64,000 nt of DNA from Oscarella lobularis. Taxonomy: Eukaryota > Porifera > Homoscleromorpha > Homosclerophorida > Oscarellidae. The stretch's first letter is position 1; every line of letters starts with the position of its first letter. The notes under the pieces are model-generated. The model was not told where the DNA came from. It saw only the letters and a list, made by a program, of their open reading frames with translations, and searched no databases. Both the position numbers and the translations under genes were made by a program. Shown here in pieces: positions 1 to 12,170 of the stretch. Location of the stretch: positions 62,001 through 126,000 of the forward strand of contig NC_089194.1 of assembly GCF_947507565.1 (NCBI RefSeq). The letters run 5' to 3'.

Positions 1-3000
1 ACTCCGCCAGAGGGCGGTGTAGATATTCTGGCAGGCGGTGTATTCCTGCAGGCGGTGTATATATTCCGGCAGGCGGTGTACGTACTCCGCCAGCAGGCGG
101 TGTATATATTCCTGCAGGCGGTGTATATATTCTGGCAGGCGGTGTAAGTACTCCGCCAGCAGGCGGTGTATGTATTCCGGCAGGCGGTGTATATATTCCG
201 GCAGGCGGTGTACGTACTCCACCAGAGGCGGTGTATATTTTCCGGCAGGCGGTGTATTCCGGCAGGCGGTGTAGATATTCTGGCAGGCGGTGTAAGTACT
301 CCGCCAGCAGCCGGTGTATATTTTCCGGCAGGCGGTTTATTCCGGCAGGCGGTGTAGATATTCTGGCAGGCGGGGTACGTACTCCGCCGGCAGGCGGTGT
401 ATATATTCCGGGAAGCGGTGTATATATTCCGGCAGGCGGAGTATATATTCCGGCAGGCGGTGTATATATTCCGGAAAGCGTTGTACGTACTCCGCCGGCA
501 GGCGGTGTATATATTCTCGCAGGCGGTGTACGTACTCCGCCCGCAGGCGGTGTATATATTCCGGCAGGCGGTGTACGTACTCCACCGGCAGGCGGTGTAT
601 ATATTCCGGCAAGCTGTGTACGTACTCCGCCGGCAGGCGGTGTATATAATCTGGCAGGCGGTGTATATATTCTGGCAGGCGGTGTAAGTACTCAGCCAGC
701 AGGCGGTGTATTTTTTCCGGCAAGCGGTGTACGTACTACGCCAGCAGGCGGTGTATATATTCCGGCAAGCGGTGTATATATTCCGGCAGGCGGTGTATAT
801 ATTCCGGCAGGCGGTGTACGTACTCCGCCGGCAAGCGGTGTATATATTCCGGCAGGCGGTGTATATAATCCGGCAGGCGGTGTACGTACTCCGCCGGCAG
901 GCGGTGTATATATTCCGGCAGGCGGTGTACGTACTCCGTCGGAAGGCGGTGTATATATTCCGGCAGGCGGTGTATATATTCAGGCAGGTGGTGTATATAT
1001 TCTGGCAGGCGGTGTAAGTACTCAGCCAGCAGGTGGTGTATATTTTACGGCAAGCGGTGTACGTACTACGCCAGCAGGCGGTGTATATATTCTGGGAGGC
1101 GGTGTACGTACTCCTCCAGCAGGCGGTGCATATATTCCGTCAAGTGGTGCACGTACTCCGCCAGCAGGCGGTGTAGATATTCTGGCAGGCGGTGTAGATA
1201 TTTTGGCAGGCGGGGTATATATTCTGGCAGGCAGTGTACCTACTCCGCCAGCAGGCGGTGTATATATTCCGGCAGGCTGTGTATATATTCCGGAAAGCGG
1301 TGTAAGTACTCCGCAAGCAGGCGGTGTATATATTCCGGAAGGCGGTGTAGATATTCCGGCAGGCGGTGAACGTACTCCACCAGCAGGCGGTGTAGATATT
1401 CCGGCAAGCGGTGTAGATATTTTGGCAGGCGGTGTATATATTCTGGCAGGCGGTGTACGTACTCCGCCGGCAGGCGGTGTATAAATTCCGGAAAACGATG
1501 TATATATTCCGAAAGGCAGTGTACGTACTCCGCCGGAAGGCGGTGTATATATACCCACAGGCGTGTACGTACTCCGCCGGCAGGCGGTGTATATACTCCG
1601 GAGAGCGGTGTATATATTCCGGAAGGCAGCGTACGTACTTTGCCGACAGGCGTTCTATATATTCCGGCAAGCGGTGTACGTACTCCGCCGGCAGGCTTTG
1701 TATATATTACGGCAAGCGGTGTACGTACTTCGCCGGCAGGCGTTGTATATATTACGGCAAGCGGTGTACATACTCCGGAGGCAGGCGGTGTATATATTAC
1801 GGCAAGCGGTGTACATACTCCGCGGGCAGGCGGTGTATATATTCCGGCAGGCGTGTACGTACTCCGCCGGAGGCGGTGTATATATTCCGGCAAGCGTTGT
1901 ATATATTCCGGAAGGCAGTGTACGTACTCTGCTAGCAGGCGGTGTATATATTACGGCAAGCGGTGTACGTACTCCGCCGGCAGGCGGTGTATATATTCCT
2001 GCAGGCGTGTACGTACTCTGCCAGCAGGCGGTGTATATATTACGGCAAGCGGTGTACGTACTCCGCCGGCAGGCGGTGTATATATTCCGGCAGGCTGTTT
2101 ATATATATTCCGGCAAGCGGTGTACGTACTCCGCCGGCAGGCGGTGTATATATTCCGGTAGGCGGTGTATATATTCCGGCAAGCGGTGTATATATTCCGG
2201 CAAGAAACTACAACGGCTACAACTACAACAACTACAACAACGGCTACAAAGGCTACAAAGGCTACAACCAATACAACGGCTACAACGACTACAACGACTA
2301 CAACGGCTACAACGGTGTATATATTCCGGAAGGCAGCGTACGTACTTTGCCGACAGGCAGTGTATATATTACGGAAGCGGTGTACATACTCCGCGGGAAG
2401 GCGGTGTATATATACCGGCAGGCGTGTACGTACTCTGCCAGCAGGCGGTGTATATATTCCGGCAGGCGGTGTATATATACCGGCAGGCGTGTACGTACTC
2501 CGCCGGCAAGCGGTGTATATATTCCGGCAGGCGTGTACGTACTCCGCCGGCAAGCAGTGTAGATATTCCGGCAGGCGTGTACGTACTCCGCCGGCAAGCG
2601 GTGTAGATATTCCGGCAGGCGTGTACGTACTCCGCCGGCAGGCGGTGTATATATTCCTGCAGGCGGTGTATATACTCCGGCAGGCGGTGTACGTTCTCCG
2701 CCGGCAGGCGGTGTATATATTCCGCAAAGCGGTGTATATATTCCGGAAGGCAGTGTACGTACTCGAACGGCAGGCTTTTTATATATTCCGGCAAGCGGTG
2801 CATATATTACGGCAAGCGGTGTACGTACTTCGCCGGCAGGCGGTGTATATATTACGGAGAGCGGTGTACATACTGCGGAGGCAGAAGGTGTATATATTAC
2901 GGCAAGCGGTGTATATATTCCGGAAGGCAGTGTGCGTACTCCGCCGGAAGGCGGTGTATATATACCGTCAGGCGTGTACGTACTCCGCCGGCAAGCGGTG

Positions 3001-3230
3001 TATATATTCCGGAAGGCGATGTATATATTCCGGCAAGCGGTGTACGTACTCCGCCAGCAGGCGGTGTACATATTCCGGCAGGCGGTGTATATATTCCGGC
3101 AGGCGGTCTATGTATTCCGGCCGGCGGTGTATATATTCCGGCAGGCGTGTACGTACTCCGCAGGCAAGCGGTGTATACATTCCGGCAGGCGGTGTATATA
3201 TTCCGGCAAGCGGTGTATATATTCCGGAAA
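1..3230. repeat. Minisatellite of alternating 21-bp and 24-bp units
   Basis: Two related units are interleaved. Both start GGCGGTGTA. The 21-bp type continues TATATTCCGGCA and the 24-bp type continues CGTACTCCGCCGGCA. They often alternate, giving a 45-bp composite. Up to about 1480 nearly every unit is a multiple of three, so several frames are open on both strands; the longest on the plus strand (231-1484) reads GGVYIPA / GGVRTPPA and begins at GTG, not ATG. After about 1550 many 24-bp units lose one G (GGCGTGTACG, 23 bp) and the register breaks. The cores GTACGTAC, TATATA and GCCGGC are each self-complementary. No start codon context, signal peptide or splice pattern supports translation, so I read this as non-coding. 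The array runs off the left edge of the window. Confidence 0.95.
2204..2313. repeat. TACAAC/GGC microsatellite inside the minisatellite
   Basis: About 110 bp built from TACAAC, GGCTACAAC, GACTACAAC and GGCTACAAAG words interrupts the minisatellite. It is flanked by ordinary units on both sides (CCGGCAAGAAACTACAACGG on the left, CAACGGTGTATATATTCC on the right). A shorter copy lies 1,027 bp downstream with the same left junction. Confidence 0.9.
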
Positions 3231-3279
3231 GAAACTACAACGGCTACAACTACAACAACTACCACAACGGCTACAAAGG
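3231..3279. repeat. Second copy of the TACAAC microsatellite, at an array boundary
   Basis: A 49-bp relative of the 2204-2313 block begins with the same GAAACTACAACGGCTAC after the same 21-bp units. It ends directly in the first 41-bp satellite unit (CAAAGGACCTGAAG), so it marks the junction between the minisatellite and the satellite. Confidence 0.85.
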
Positions 3280-3548
3280 ACCTGAAGATAAAGTTGATGG
3301 CCTAAACTTTGATTCTAAGGGCCTGAAGATAAAGTTGAGGGCCTAAACTTTTATTCTAAGGGCCTGAAGATAAAGTTGAGGGCCTAGACTTTGATTCTAA
3401 GGGCCTGAAGATAAAGTTGATGGCCTAAACTTTGATTCTAAGGGCCTGAAGATAAAGTTGAGGGCCTAAACTCTGATTCTAAGGCCCTGAAGATAAACTT
3501 GAGGGCCTAGAAATTGATTCTAAGGCCCTGAAGATAAAGTTGAGGGCC
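3280..3548. repeat. Isolated island of the 41-bp satellite
   Basis: About 6.5 copies of the same 41-bp unit that fills 4375-51389 (CCTGAAGATAAAGTTGAGGG followed by CCTAAACTTTGATTCTAAGG). It is cut off on the right by the 49-bp array. The island and the main array are in the same orientation, consistent with one array interrupted by the 49-bp family. Confidence 0.95.
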
Positions 3549-4374
3549 CAACGGGTCTCTCCTGCAATAAATTACAGCGAAATTACAGGGGTTAGCCAAA
3601 GGGTCTCTCCTGTAATAAATTAGAGCGAAACTACCGGGGCTAGCCAAAGGGTCTCTCTTGTAATAAATTAAAGCGAAATTACGGGGGCTAGCCAAATGTT
3701 CTGTCCTGTAATAAACTACAGCGAAATTACAGGGGGTTAGCAAACGGGTCTCTCCTGTAATAAACTACAGCGAAATTACAGGGGGTTAGCAAACGGGTCT
3801 CTCCTGTAATAAATTACAGCGAAATTACAGGAGGTTAGCCAACGGGTCTCTCCTGTAATAAATTACACCGAACTAACAGGGGGTTAGCCAACGGGTCTCT
3901 CCTGTAATAAATTGCAGCGAAATTACAGGGGGTGAGCAAACGGGTCTCTCCTGTAATAAATTACAGCGAAATTACAGGGGCTAGCCAAAGGGTCTCTCCT
4001 GTAATAAATTACAGCGAATTTACAGGGGGTTAGTAAACGGGTATCTCCTGTAATAAATTACAGCGAATATACAGAGGGTTAGCAAACGGGTATCTCCTGT
4101 AATAAATTACAGCGAATTTACAGGGGGCTGGCCAACGGGTCTCTCCTGTAATAAACTACAGCGAAATTACAGAGGGTTAGCCAACGGGTCTCTCCTGTAA
4201 TAAATTACAGCGAATTTATAGGGGCTAGAGAATGGGTCTCTCCTGGAAAAAATTACAGCCAAATTACAGGGGCTAGCCAACGGGTCTCTCCTGGAATAAA
4301 TTACAGCGAAATTACAGGGGCTAGACAACAGGTCTATCCTAATAATAAATTACAGCGAACTTACACGGGCTAGC
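3549..4374. repeat. 49-bp tandem array (about 17 units) inside the 41-bp satellite
   Basis: The unit begins GGGTCTCTCCTGTAATAAAT and ends near GGGGGTTAGCCAAC. Consecutive GGGTCT starts at 3795, 3844 and 3893 give a period of 49. Each unit carries CTGTAATAAATTACAG, a 7-bp inverted repeat with a 2-nt spacer, followed by a further direct ATTACAG. It shares no obvious sequence with the 41-bp family that flanks it on both sides. No reading frame of interest is present. Confidence 0.95.
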
Positions 4375-4459
4375 TAAGGCCCTGAAGATAAATTTGAGAG
4401 CCTAAACTTTCATTCTAAGGACCTGAAGATAAAGTTGAGGGCCTAAACTTTGATTATAA

Positions 4460-7078
4460 GGAGCTAAAGATAAAGTTGAGGGCCTAAACTCCGATTCTAA
4501 GGACCTGAAGATAAAGTTGAGAGACTAAACTTTGATTCTAAGGACCTGAAGATAAAGTTGAGGGCCTAAACTTTGATTCTAAGGCGCTGAAGATAAAGTT
4601 GAACGCCTAAACTTTGATTCTAAGGGCCTGAAGATAAAGTTGAGGTCCTAAACTTTGACTCTAAGGACTTGAAGATAAAATTGAGAGACTAAACTTTGAT
4701 TCTAAGGACCTGAAGATAAAGTTGAGGGTCTAAACTTTGATTCTAAGGACCTGAAGATAAAGTTGATGGCCTAAACTTTGATTCTAAGAGCCTTAAGATA
4801 AAGTTGATGGCCTAAACTTTTATTCTAAGGGCCTGAAGAAAAAGTTGAGGGCCTAGACTTTGATTCTAAGGCCCTGAAGATAAATTTGAAGGCCCAAACA
4901 TTGATTCTAAGGGCCTGAAGATAAAGGTCATGGCCAAAATTCTGATTCTAAGGACCTGAAGATAAAGTTGAGGGCCTAAACTTTGATTCTAAGAGCCTGA
5001 AGATAAAGTTGAGGGCCTAAACTTTGATTCTAAGGACCTGAAGATAAAGTTAAGAGACTAAACTTTGATTCTAAGGACCTGAAGATAAAGTTGAACGCCT
5101 AAACTTTGATTCTAAGGGCCTGAAGATAAAGTTGAACGCCTAAACTTTGATTCTAAGGGCCTGAAGATAAAGTTGAGGGCCTAAACTCCGATTCTAAGGA
5201 CCTGAAGATAAAGTTGAGGGCCTAATTTTTGATTCTAAGGACCTGAAGATAAAGTTGAGGGACTAAACTCTGATTCTAAGGCCCTGAAGATAAAGTTGAG
5301 GGCCTAGACTTTGATTCTAAGGACCTGAAGATAAAGTTGAAGGCCTTAACTTTGATTCTAAGGCCCTGAAGAGAAATTTGAAGGCCCAAACTTTGATTCT
5401 AAGGGTCTGAAGTTAAAGTTCAGGGCTAAAACTCTGATTCTAAGAACCTGAAGATAAAGTTGAGGGCCTAAACTCTGATTCTAAGGAGATGAAGATAAAG
5501 TTGAGAGACTAAACTTTGATTCTAAGGACCTGAAGATAAAGTTGAGGGCCTAAACTTTGATTCTAAGAACCTTAAGATAAAGTTGATGGCCTAAACTTTA
5601 ATTCTAAGGGCCTGAAGATAAAGTTGAGGGCCTAAACTCTGATTCTAAGGCCCTGAAGATAAAGTTGAGGGCCTAGACTTTGATTCTAAGGCCCTGAAGA
5701 TAAATTTGAAGGCCCAAACATTGATTCTAAGGGCCTGAAGATAAAGGTCATGGCCAAAATTCTGATTCTAAGGACCTGAAGATAAAGTTGAGGGCCTAAA
5801 CTTCGATTCTAAGAGCCTGAAGATAAAGTTGAGGGCCTAAACTTTGATTCTAAGGACCTGAAGATAAAGTTAAGAGACTAAACTTTGATTCTAAGAAACT
5901 GAAGATAAAGTTGAACGCCTAAACTTTGATTCTAAGGGCCTGAAGATAAAGTTGAACGTTTAAACTTTGATTCTAAGGCCCTGAAGATAAAGTTGGACGC
6001 CTAAACTTTGATTCTAAGGGCCTGAAGATAAAGTTGAGGGCCTAAACTCCGATTCTAAGGACCTGAAGATAAAGTTGAGGGCCTAATTTTTGAAGGACCC
6101 GAAGATAAAGTTGAGGGCCTAAACTCTGATTCTAAGGCCCTGAAGATAAAGTTGAGGGCCTAGACTTTGATTCTAAGGACCTGAAGATAAAGTTGGACGC
6201 CTAAACTTTGATTCTAAGGGCCTGAAGATAAAGTTGAGGGCCTAAACTCCGATTCTAAGGACCTGAAGATAAAGTTGAGGGCCTAATTTTTGATTCTAAG
6301 GACCTGAAGATAAAGTTGAGGGCCTAAACTCTGATTCTAAGGCCCTGAAGATAAAGTTGAGGGCCTAGACTTTGATTCTAAGGACCTGAAGATAAAGTTG
6401 AAGGCCTAAACTTTGATTCTAAGGCCCTGAAGAGAAATTTGAAGGCCCAAACTTTGATTCTAAGGGTCTGAAGTTAAAGTTCAGGGCCAAAACTCTGATT
6501 CTAAGGACCAGAAGATAAAGTTGAGAGACTAAACTTTGATTCTAAGGACCTGAAGATAAAGTTGAGGGCCTAAACTTTTATTCTAAGGCCCTGAAGATAA
6601 AGTTGAACGCCTAAACTTTGATTCTAAGGGCCTGAAGATAAAGTTGAGGGCCTAAACTCCGATTCCAAGGACATGAAGATAAAGTTGAGAGACTAAACTT
6701 TGATTCTAAGGGCCTGAAGATAAAGTTGAGGGCCTAAACTCCGATTCTAAGGACCTGAAGATAAAGTTGAGGGCCTAATTTTTGATTCTAAGGACCTGAA
6801 GATAAAGTTGAGGGCCTAAACTCTGATTCTAAGGCCCTGAAGATAAAGTTGAGGGCCTAGACTTTGATTCTAAGGACCTGAAGATAAAGTTGAAGGCCTA
6901 AACTTTGATTCTAAGGCCTTGAAGAGAAATTTGAAGGCCCAAACTTTGATTCTAAGGGTCTGAAGTTAAAGTTCAGGGCCAAAACTCTGATTCTAAGGAC
7001 CTGAAGATAAAGTTGAGAGACTAAACTTTGATTCTAAGGACCTGAAGATAAAGTTGAGGGCCTAAACTTTTATTCTAA
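4460..7078. repeat. Higher-order repeat copy 1 (64 units, 2,619 bp)
   Basis: Runs from one GGAGCTAAAG marker (4460) to the next (7079). It contains the ordered variants TTGAAGGCCCAAACATTG, AAAGGTCATGGCC, AACGTTTAAAC, CCTAATTTTTGAAGGACC and GAAGTTAAAGTTCAGGG. Relative to copy 2 it has six extra units near 4533-4780. Confidence 0.85.
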
Positions 7079-9451
7079 GGAGCTAAAGATAAAGTTGAGG
7101 GCCTAAACTCCGATTCTAAGGACCTGAAGATAAAGTTGAGAGACTAAACTTTGATTCTAAGAGCCTTAAGATAAAGTTGATGGCCTAAACTTTTATTCTA
7201 AGGGCCTGAAGAAAAAGTTGAGGGCCTAGACTTTGATTCTAAGGCCCTGAAGATAAATTTGAAGGCCCAAACATTGATTCTAAGGGCCTGAAGATAAAGG
7301 TCATGGCCAAAATTCTGATTCTAAGGACCTGAAGATAAAGTTGAGGGCCTAAACTTTGATTCTAAGAGCCTGAAGATAAAGTTGAGGGCCTAAACTTTGA
7401 TTCTAAGGACCTGAAGATAAAGTTAAGAGACTAAACTTTGATTCTAAGGACCTGAAGATAAAGTTGAACGCCTAAACTTTGATTCTAAGGGCCTGAAGAT
7501 AAAGTTGAACGCCTAAACTTTGATTCTAAGGGCCTGAAGATAAAGTTGAGGGCCTAAACTCCGATTCTAAGCACCTGAAGATAAAGTTGAGGGCCTAATT
7601 TTTGATTCTAAGGACCTGAAGATAAAGTTGAGGGACTAAACTCTGATTCTAAGGCCCTGAAGATAAAGTTGAGGGCCTAGACTTTGATTCTAAGGACCTG
7701 AAGATAAAGTTGAAGGCCTAAACTTTGATTCTAAGGCCCTGAAGAGAAATTTGAAGGCCCAAACTTTGATTCTAAGGGTCTGAAGTTAAAGTTCAGGGCT
7801 AAAACTCTGATTCTAAGAACCTGAAGATAAAGTTGAGGGCCTAAACTCTGATTCTAAGGAGATGAAGATAAAGTTGAGAGACTAAACTTTGATTCTAAGG
7901 ACCTGAAGATAAAGTTGAGGGCCTAAACTTTGATTCTAAGAACCTTAAGATAAAGTTGATGGCCTAAACTTTAATTCTAAGGGCCTGAAGATAAAGTTGA
8001 GGGCCTAAACTCTGATTCTAAGGCCCTGAAGATAAAGTTGAGGGCCTAGACTTTGATTCTAAGGCCCTGAAGATAAATTTGAAGGCCCAAACATTGATTC
8101 TAAGGGCCTGAAGATAAAGGTCATGGCCAAAATTCTGATTCTAAGGACCTGAAGATAAAGTTGAGGGCCTAAACTTCGATTCTAAGAGCCTGAAGATAAA
8201 GTTGAGGGCCTAAACTTTGATTCTAAGGACCTGAAGATAAAGTTAAGAGACTAAACTTTGATTCTAAGAAACTGAAGATAAAGTTGAACGCCTAAACTTT
8301 GATTCTAAGGGCCTGAAGATAAAGTTGAACGTTTAAACTTTGATTCTAAGGCCCTGAAGATAAAGTTGGACGCCTAAACTTTGATTCTAAGGGCCTGAAG
8401 ATAAAGTTGAGGGCCTAAACTCCGATTCTAAGGACCTGAAGATAAAGTTGAGGGCCTAATTTTTGAAGGACCTGAAGATAAAGTTGAGGGCCTAAACTCT
8501 GATTCTAAGGCCCTGAAGATAAAGTTGAGGGCCTAGACTTTGATTCTAAGGACCTGAAGATAAAGTTGGACGCCTAAACTTTGATTCTAAGGGCCTGAAG
8601 ATAAAGTTGAGGGCTTAAACTCCGATTCTAAGGACCTGAAGATAAAGTTGAGGGCCTAATTTTTGATTCTAAGGACCTGAAGATAAAGTTGAGGGCCTAA
8701 ACTCTGATTCTAAGGCCCTGAAGATAAAGTTGAGGGCCTAGACTTTGATTCTAAGGACCTGAAGATAAAGTTGAAGGCCTAAACTTTGATTCTAAGGCCC
8801 TGAAGAGAAATTTGAAGGCCCAAACTTTGATTCTAAGGGTCTGAAGTTAAAGTTCAGGGCCAAAACTCTGATTCTAAGGACCAGAAGATAAAGTTGAGAG
8901 ACTAAACTTTGATTCTAAGGACCTGAAGATAAAGTTGAGGGCCTAAACTTTTATTCTAAGGCCCTGAAGATAAAGTTGAACGCCTAAACTTTGATTCTAA
9001 GGGCCTGAAGATAAAGTTGAGGGCCTAAACTCCGATTCCAAGGACATGAAGATAAAGTTGAGAGACTAAACTTTGATTCTAAGGGCCTGAAGATAAAGTT
9101 GAGGGCCTAAACTCCGATTCTAAGGACCTGAAGATAAAGTTGAGGGCCTAATTTTTGATTCTAAGGACCTGAAGATAAAGTTGAGGGCCTAAACTCTGAT
9201 TCTAAGGCCCTGAAGATAAAGTTGAGGGCCTAGACTTTGATTCTAAGGACCTGAAGATAAAGTTGAAGGCCTAAACTTTGATTCTAAGGCCTTGAAGAGA
9301 AATTTGAAGGCCCAAACTTTGATTCTAAGGGTCTGAAGTTAAAGTTCAGGGCCAAAACTCTGATTCTAAGGACCTGAAGATAAAGTTGAGAGACTAAACT
9401 TTGATTCTAAGGACCTGAAGATAAAGTTGAGGGCCTAAACTTTTATTCTAA
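7079..9451. repeat. Higher-order repeat copy 2 (58 units, 2,373 bp)
   Basis: Matches copy 1 unit for unit with a constant 2,373-bp offset over 4838/7211, 5712/8085 and 5954/8327, including a shared 5-bp deletion in one unit (near 6092 and 8465). It lacks the six-unit segment present in copies 1 and 3. Confidence 0.85.
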
Positions 9452-12170
9452 GGAGCTAAAGATAAAGTTGAGGGCCTAAACTCCGATTCTAAGGACCTGA
9501 AGATAAAGTTGAGAGACTAAACTTTGATTCTAAGGACCTGAAGATAAAGTTGAGGGCCTAAACTTTGATTCTAAGGCGCTGAAGATAAAGTTGAACGCCT
9601 AAACTTTGATTCTAAGGGCCTGAAGATAAAGTTGAGGTCCTAAACTTTGATTCTAAGGACTTGAAGATAAAATTGAGAGACTAAACTTTGATTCTAAGGA
9701 CCTGAAGATAAAGTTGAGGGTCTAAACTTTGATTCTAAGGACCTGAAGATAAAGTTGATGGCCTAAACTTTGATTCTAAGAGCCTTAAGATAAAGTTGAT
9801 GGCCTAAACTTTTATTCTAAGGGCCTGAAGAAAAAGTTGAGGGCCTAGACTTTGATTCTAAGGCCCTGAAGATAAATTTGAAGGCCCAAACATTGATTCT
9901 AAGGGCCTGAAGATAAAGGTCATGGCCAAAATTCTGATTCTAAGGACCTGAAGATAAAGTTGAGGGCCTAAACTTTGATTCTAAGAGCCTGAAGATAAAG
10001 TTGAGGGCCTAAACTTTGATTCTAAGGACCTGAAGATAAAGTTAAGAGACTAAACTTTGATTCTAAGGACCTGAAGATAAAGTTGAACGCCTAAACTTTG
10101 ATTCTAAGGGCCTGAAGATAAAGTTGAACGCCTAAACTTTGATTCTAAGGCCCTGAAGATAAAGTTGAACGCCTAAACTTTGATTCTAAGGGCCTGAAGA
10201 TAAAGTTGAGGGCCTAAACTCCGATTCTAAAGACCTGAAGATAAAGTTGAGGGCCTAATTTTTGATTCTAAGGACCTGAAGATAAAGTTGAGGGACTAAA
10301 CTCTGATTCTAAGGCCCTGAAGATAAAGTTGAGGGCCTAGACTTTGATTCTAAGGACCTGAAGATAAAGTTGAAGGCCTAAACTTTGATTCTAAGGCCCT
10401 GAAGAGAAATTTGAAGGCCCAAACTTTGATTCTAAGGGTCTGAAGTTAAAGTTCAGGGCTAAAGCTCTGATTCTAAGAACCTGAAGATAAAGTTGAGGGC
10501 CTAAACTCTGATTCTAAGGAGATTAAGATAAAGTTGAGAGACTAAACTTTGATTCTAAGGACCTGAAGATAAAGTTGAGGGCCTAAACTTTGATTCTAAG
10601 AACCTTAAGATAAAGTTGATGGCCTAAACTTTAATTCTAAGGGCCTGAAGATAAAGTTGAGGGCCTAAACTCTGATTCTAAGGCCCTGAAGATAAAGTTG
10701 AGGGCCTAGACTTTGATTCTAAGGCCCTGAAGATAAATTTGAAGGCCCAAACATTGATTCTAAGGGCCTGAAGATAAAGGTCATGGCCAAAATTCTGATT
10801 CTAAGGACCTGAAGATAAAGTTGAGGGCCTAAACTTTGATTCTAAGAGCCTGAAGATAAAGTTGAGGGCCTAAACTTTGATTCTAAGGACCTGAAGATAA
10901 AGTTAAGAGACTAAACTTTGATTCTAAGAAACTGAAGATAAAGTTGAACGCCTAAACTTTGATTCTAAGGGCCTGAAGATAAAGTTGAACGTCTAAACTT
11001 TGATTCTAAGGCCCTGAAGATAAAGTTGGACGCCTAAACTTTGATTCTAAGGGCCTGAAGATAAAGTTGAGGGCCTAAACTCCGATTCTAAGGACCTGAA
11101 GATAAAGTTGAGGGCCTAATTTTTGATTCTAAGGACCTGAAGATAAAGTTGAGGGCCTAAACTCTGATTCTAAGGCCCTGAAGATAAAGTTGAGGGCCTA
11201 GACTTTGATTCTAAGGACCTGAAGATAAAGTTGGACGCCTAAACTTTGATTCTAAGGGCCTGAAGATAAAGTTGAGGGCCTAAACTCCGATTCTAAGGAC
11301 CTGAAGATAAAGTTGAGGGCCTAATTTTTGATTCTAAGGACCTGAAGATAAAGTTGAGGGCCTAAACTCTGATTCTAAGGCCCTGAAGATAAAGTTGAGG
11401 GCCTAGACTTTGATTCTAAGGACCTGAAGATAAAGTTGAAGGCCTAAACTTTGATTCTAAGGCCTTGAAGAGAAATTTGAAGGCCCAAACTTTGATTCTA
11501 AGGGTCTGAAGTTAAAGTTCAGGGCCAAAACTCTGATTCTAAGGACCTGAAGATAAAGTTGAGAGACTAAACTTTGATTCTAAGGACCTGAAGATAAAGT
11601 TGAGGGCCTAAACTTTTATTCTAAGGCCCTGAAGATAAAGTTGAACGCCTAAACTTTGATTCTAGGGGCCTGAAGATAAAGTTGAGGGCCTAAACTCCGA
11701 TTCCAAGGACATGAAGATAAAGTTGAGAGACTAAACTTTGATTCTAAGGACCTGAAGATAAAGTTGAGGGCCTAAATTTTGATTCTAGGGACCTGAAGAT
11801 GAAGTTGAGGGCCTAAACTCCGATTCCAAGGACATGAAGATAAAGTTGAGAGACTAAACTTTGATTCTAAGGGCCTGAAGATAAAGTTGAGGGCCTAAAC
11901 TCCGATTCTAAGGACCTGAAGATAAAGTTGAGGGCCTAATTTTTGATTCTAAGGACCTGAAGATAAAGTTGAGGGCCTAAACTCTGATTCTAAGGCCCTG
12001 AAGATAAAGTTGAGGGCCTAGACTTTGATTCTAAGGACCTGAAGATAAAGTTGAAGGCCTAAACTTTGATTCTAAGGCCTTGAAGAGAAATTTGAAGGCC
12101 CAAACTTTGATTCTAAGGGTCTGAAGTTAAACTTCAGGGCCAAAACTCTGATTCTAAGGACCTGAAGATA
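9452..12170. repeat. Higher-order repeat copy 3 (about 65 units, right edge approximate)
   Basis: Starts at the third GGAGCTAAAG marker. The six-unit segment missing from copy 2 is present (GGACTTGAAGATAAAATTG near 9658) and there is one more unit near 10141, so the marker offset from copy 2 is 2,660 bp (8327 to 10987). The shared 5-bp deletion of copies 1 and 2 is absent here. The right end merges into the 43-unit duplication. Confidence 0.7.

Noticed and set aside
231-3346. Several overlapping open frames on both strands of the minisatellite (GGVYIPA, PEYIHRL, RNIYTAC types)
   Set aside because: All derive from a unit lacking stops in most frames, mostly lack ATG starts, and overlap one another on both strands.
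3507-3743. A 78-codon minus-strand frame with repeated NFAVIYYRRDPLA-like motifs
   Set aside because: It is a translation of the first 49-bp units and a short piece of the 41-bp satellite; the period of 49 is not a multiple of three and the frame soon closes.
3549-4374. CRISPR-like appearance of the 49-bp array (repeat with internal dyad)
   Set aside because: The units are contiguous and similar over their whole length, with no unique spacers, and the setting is eukaryotic.
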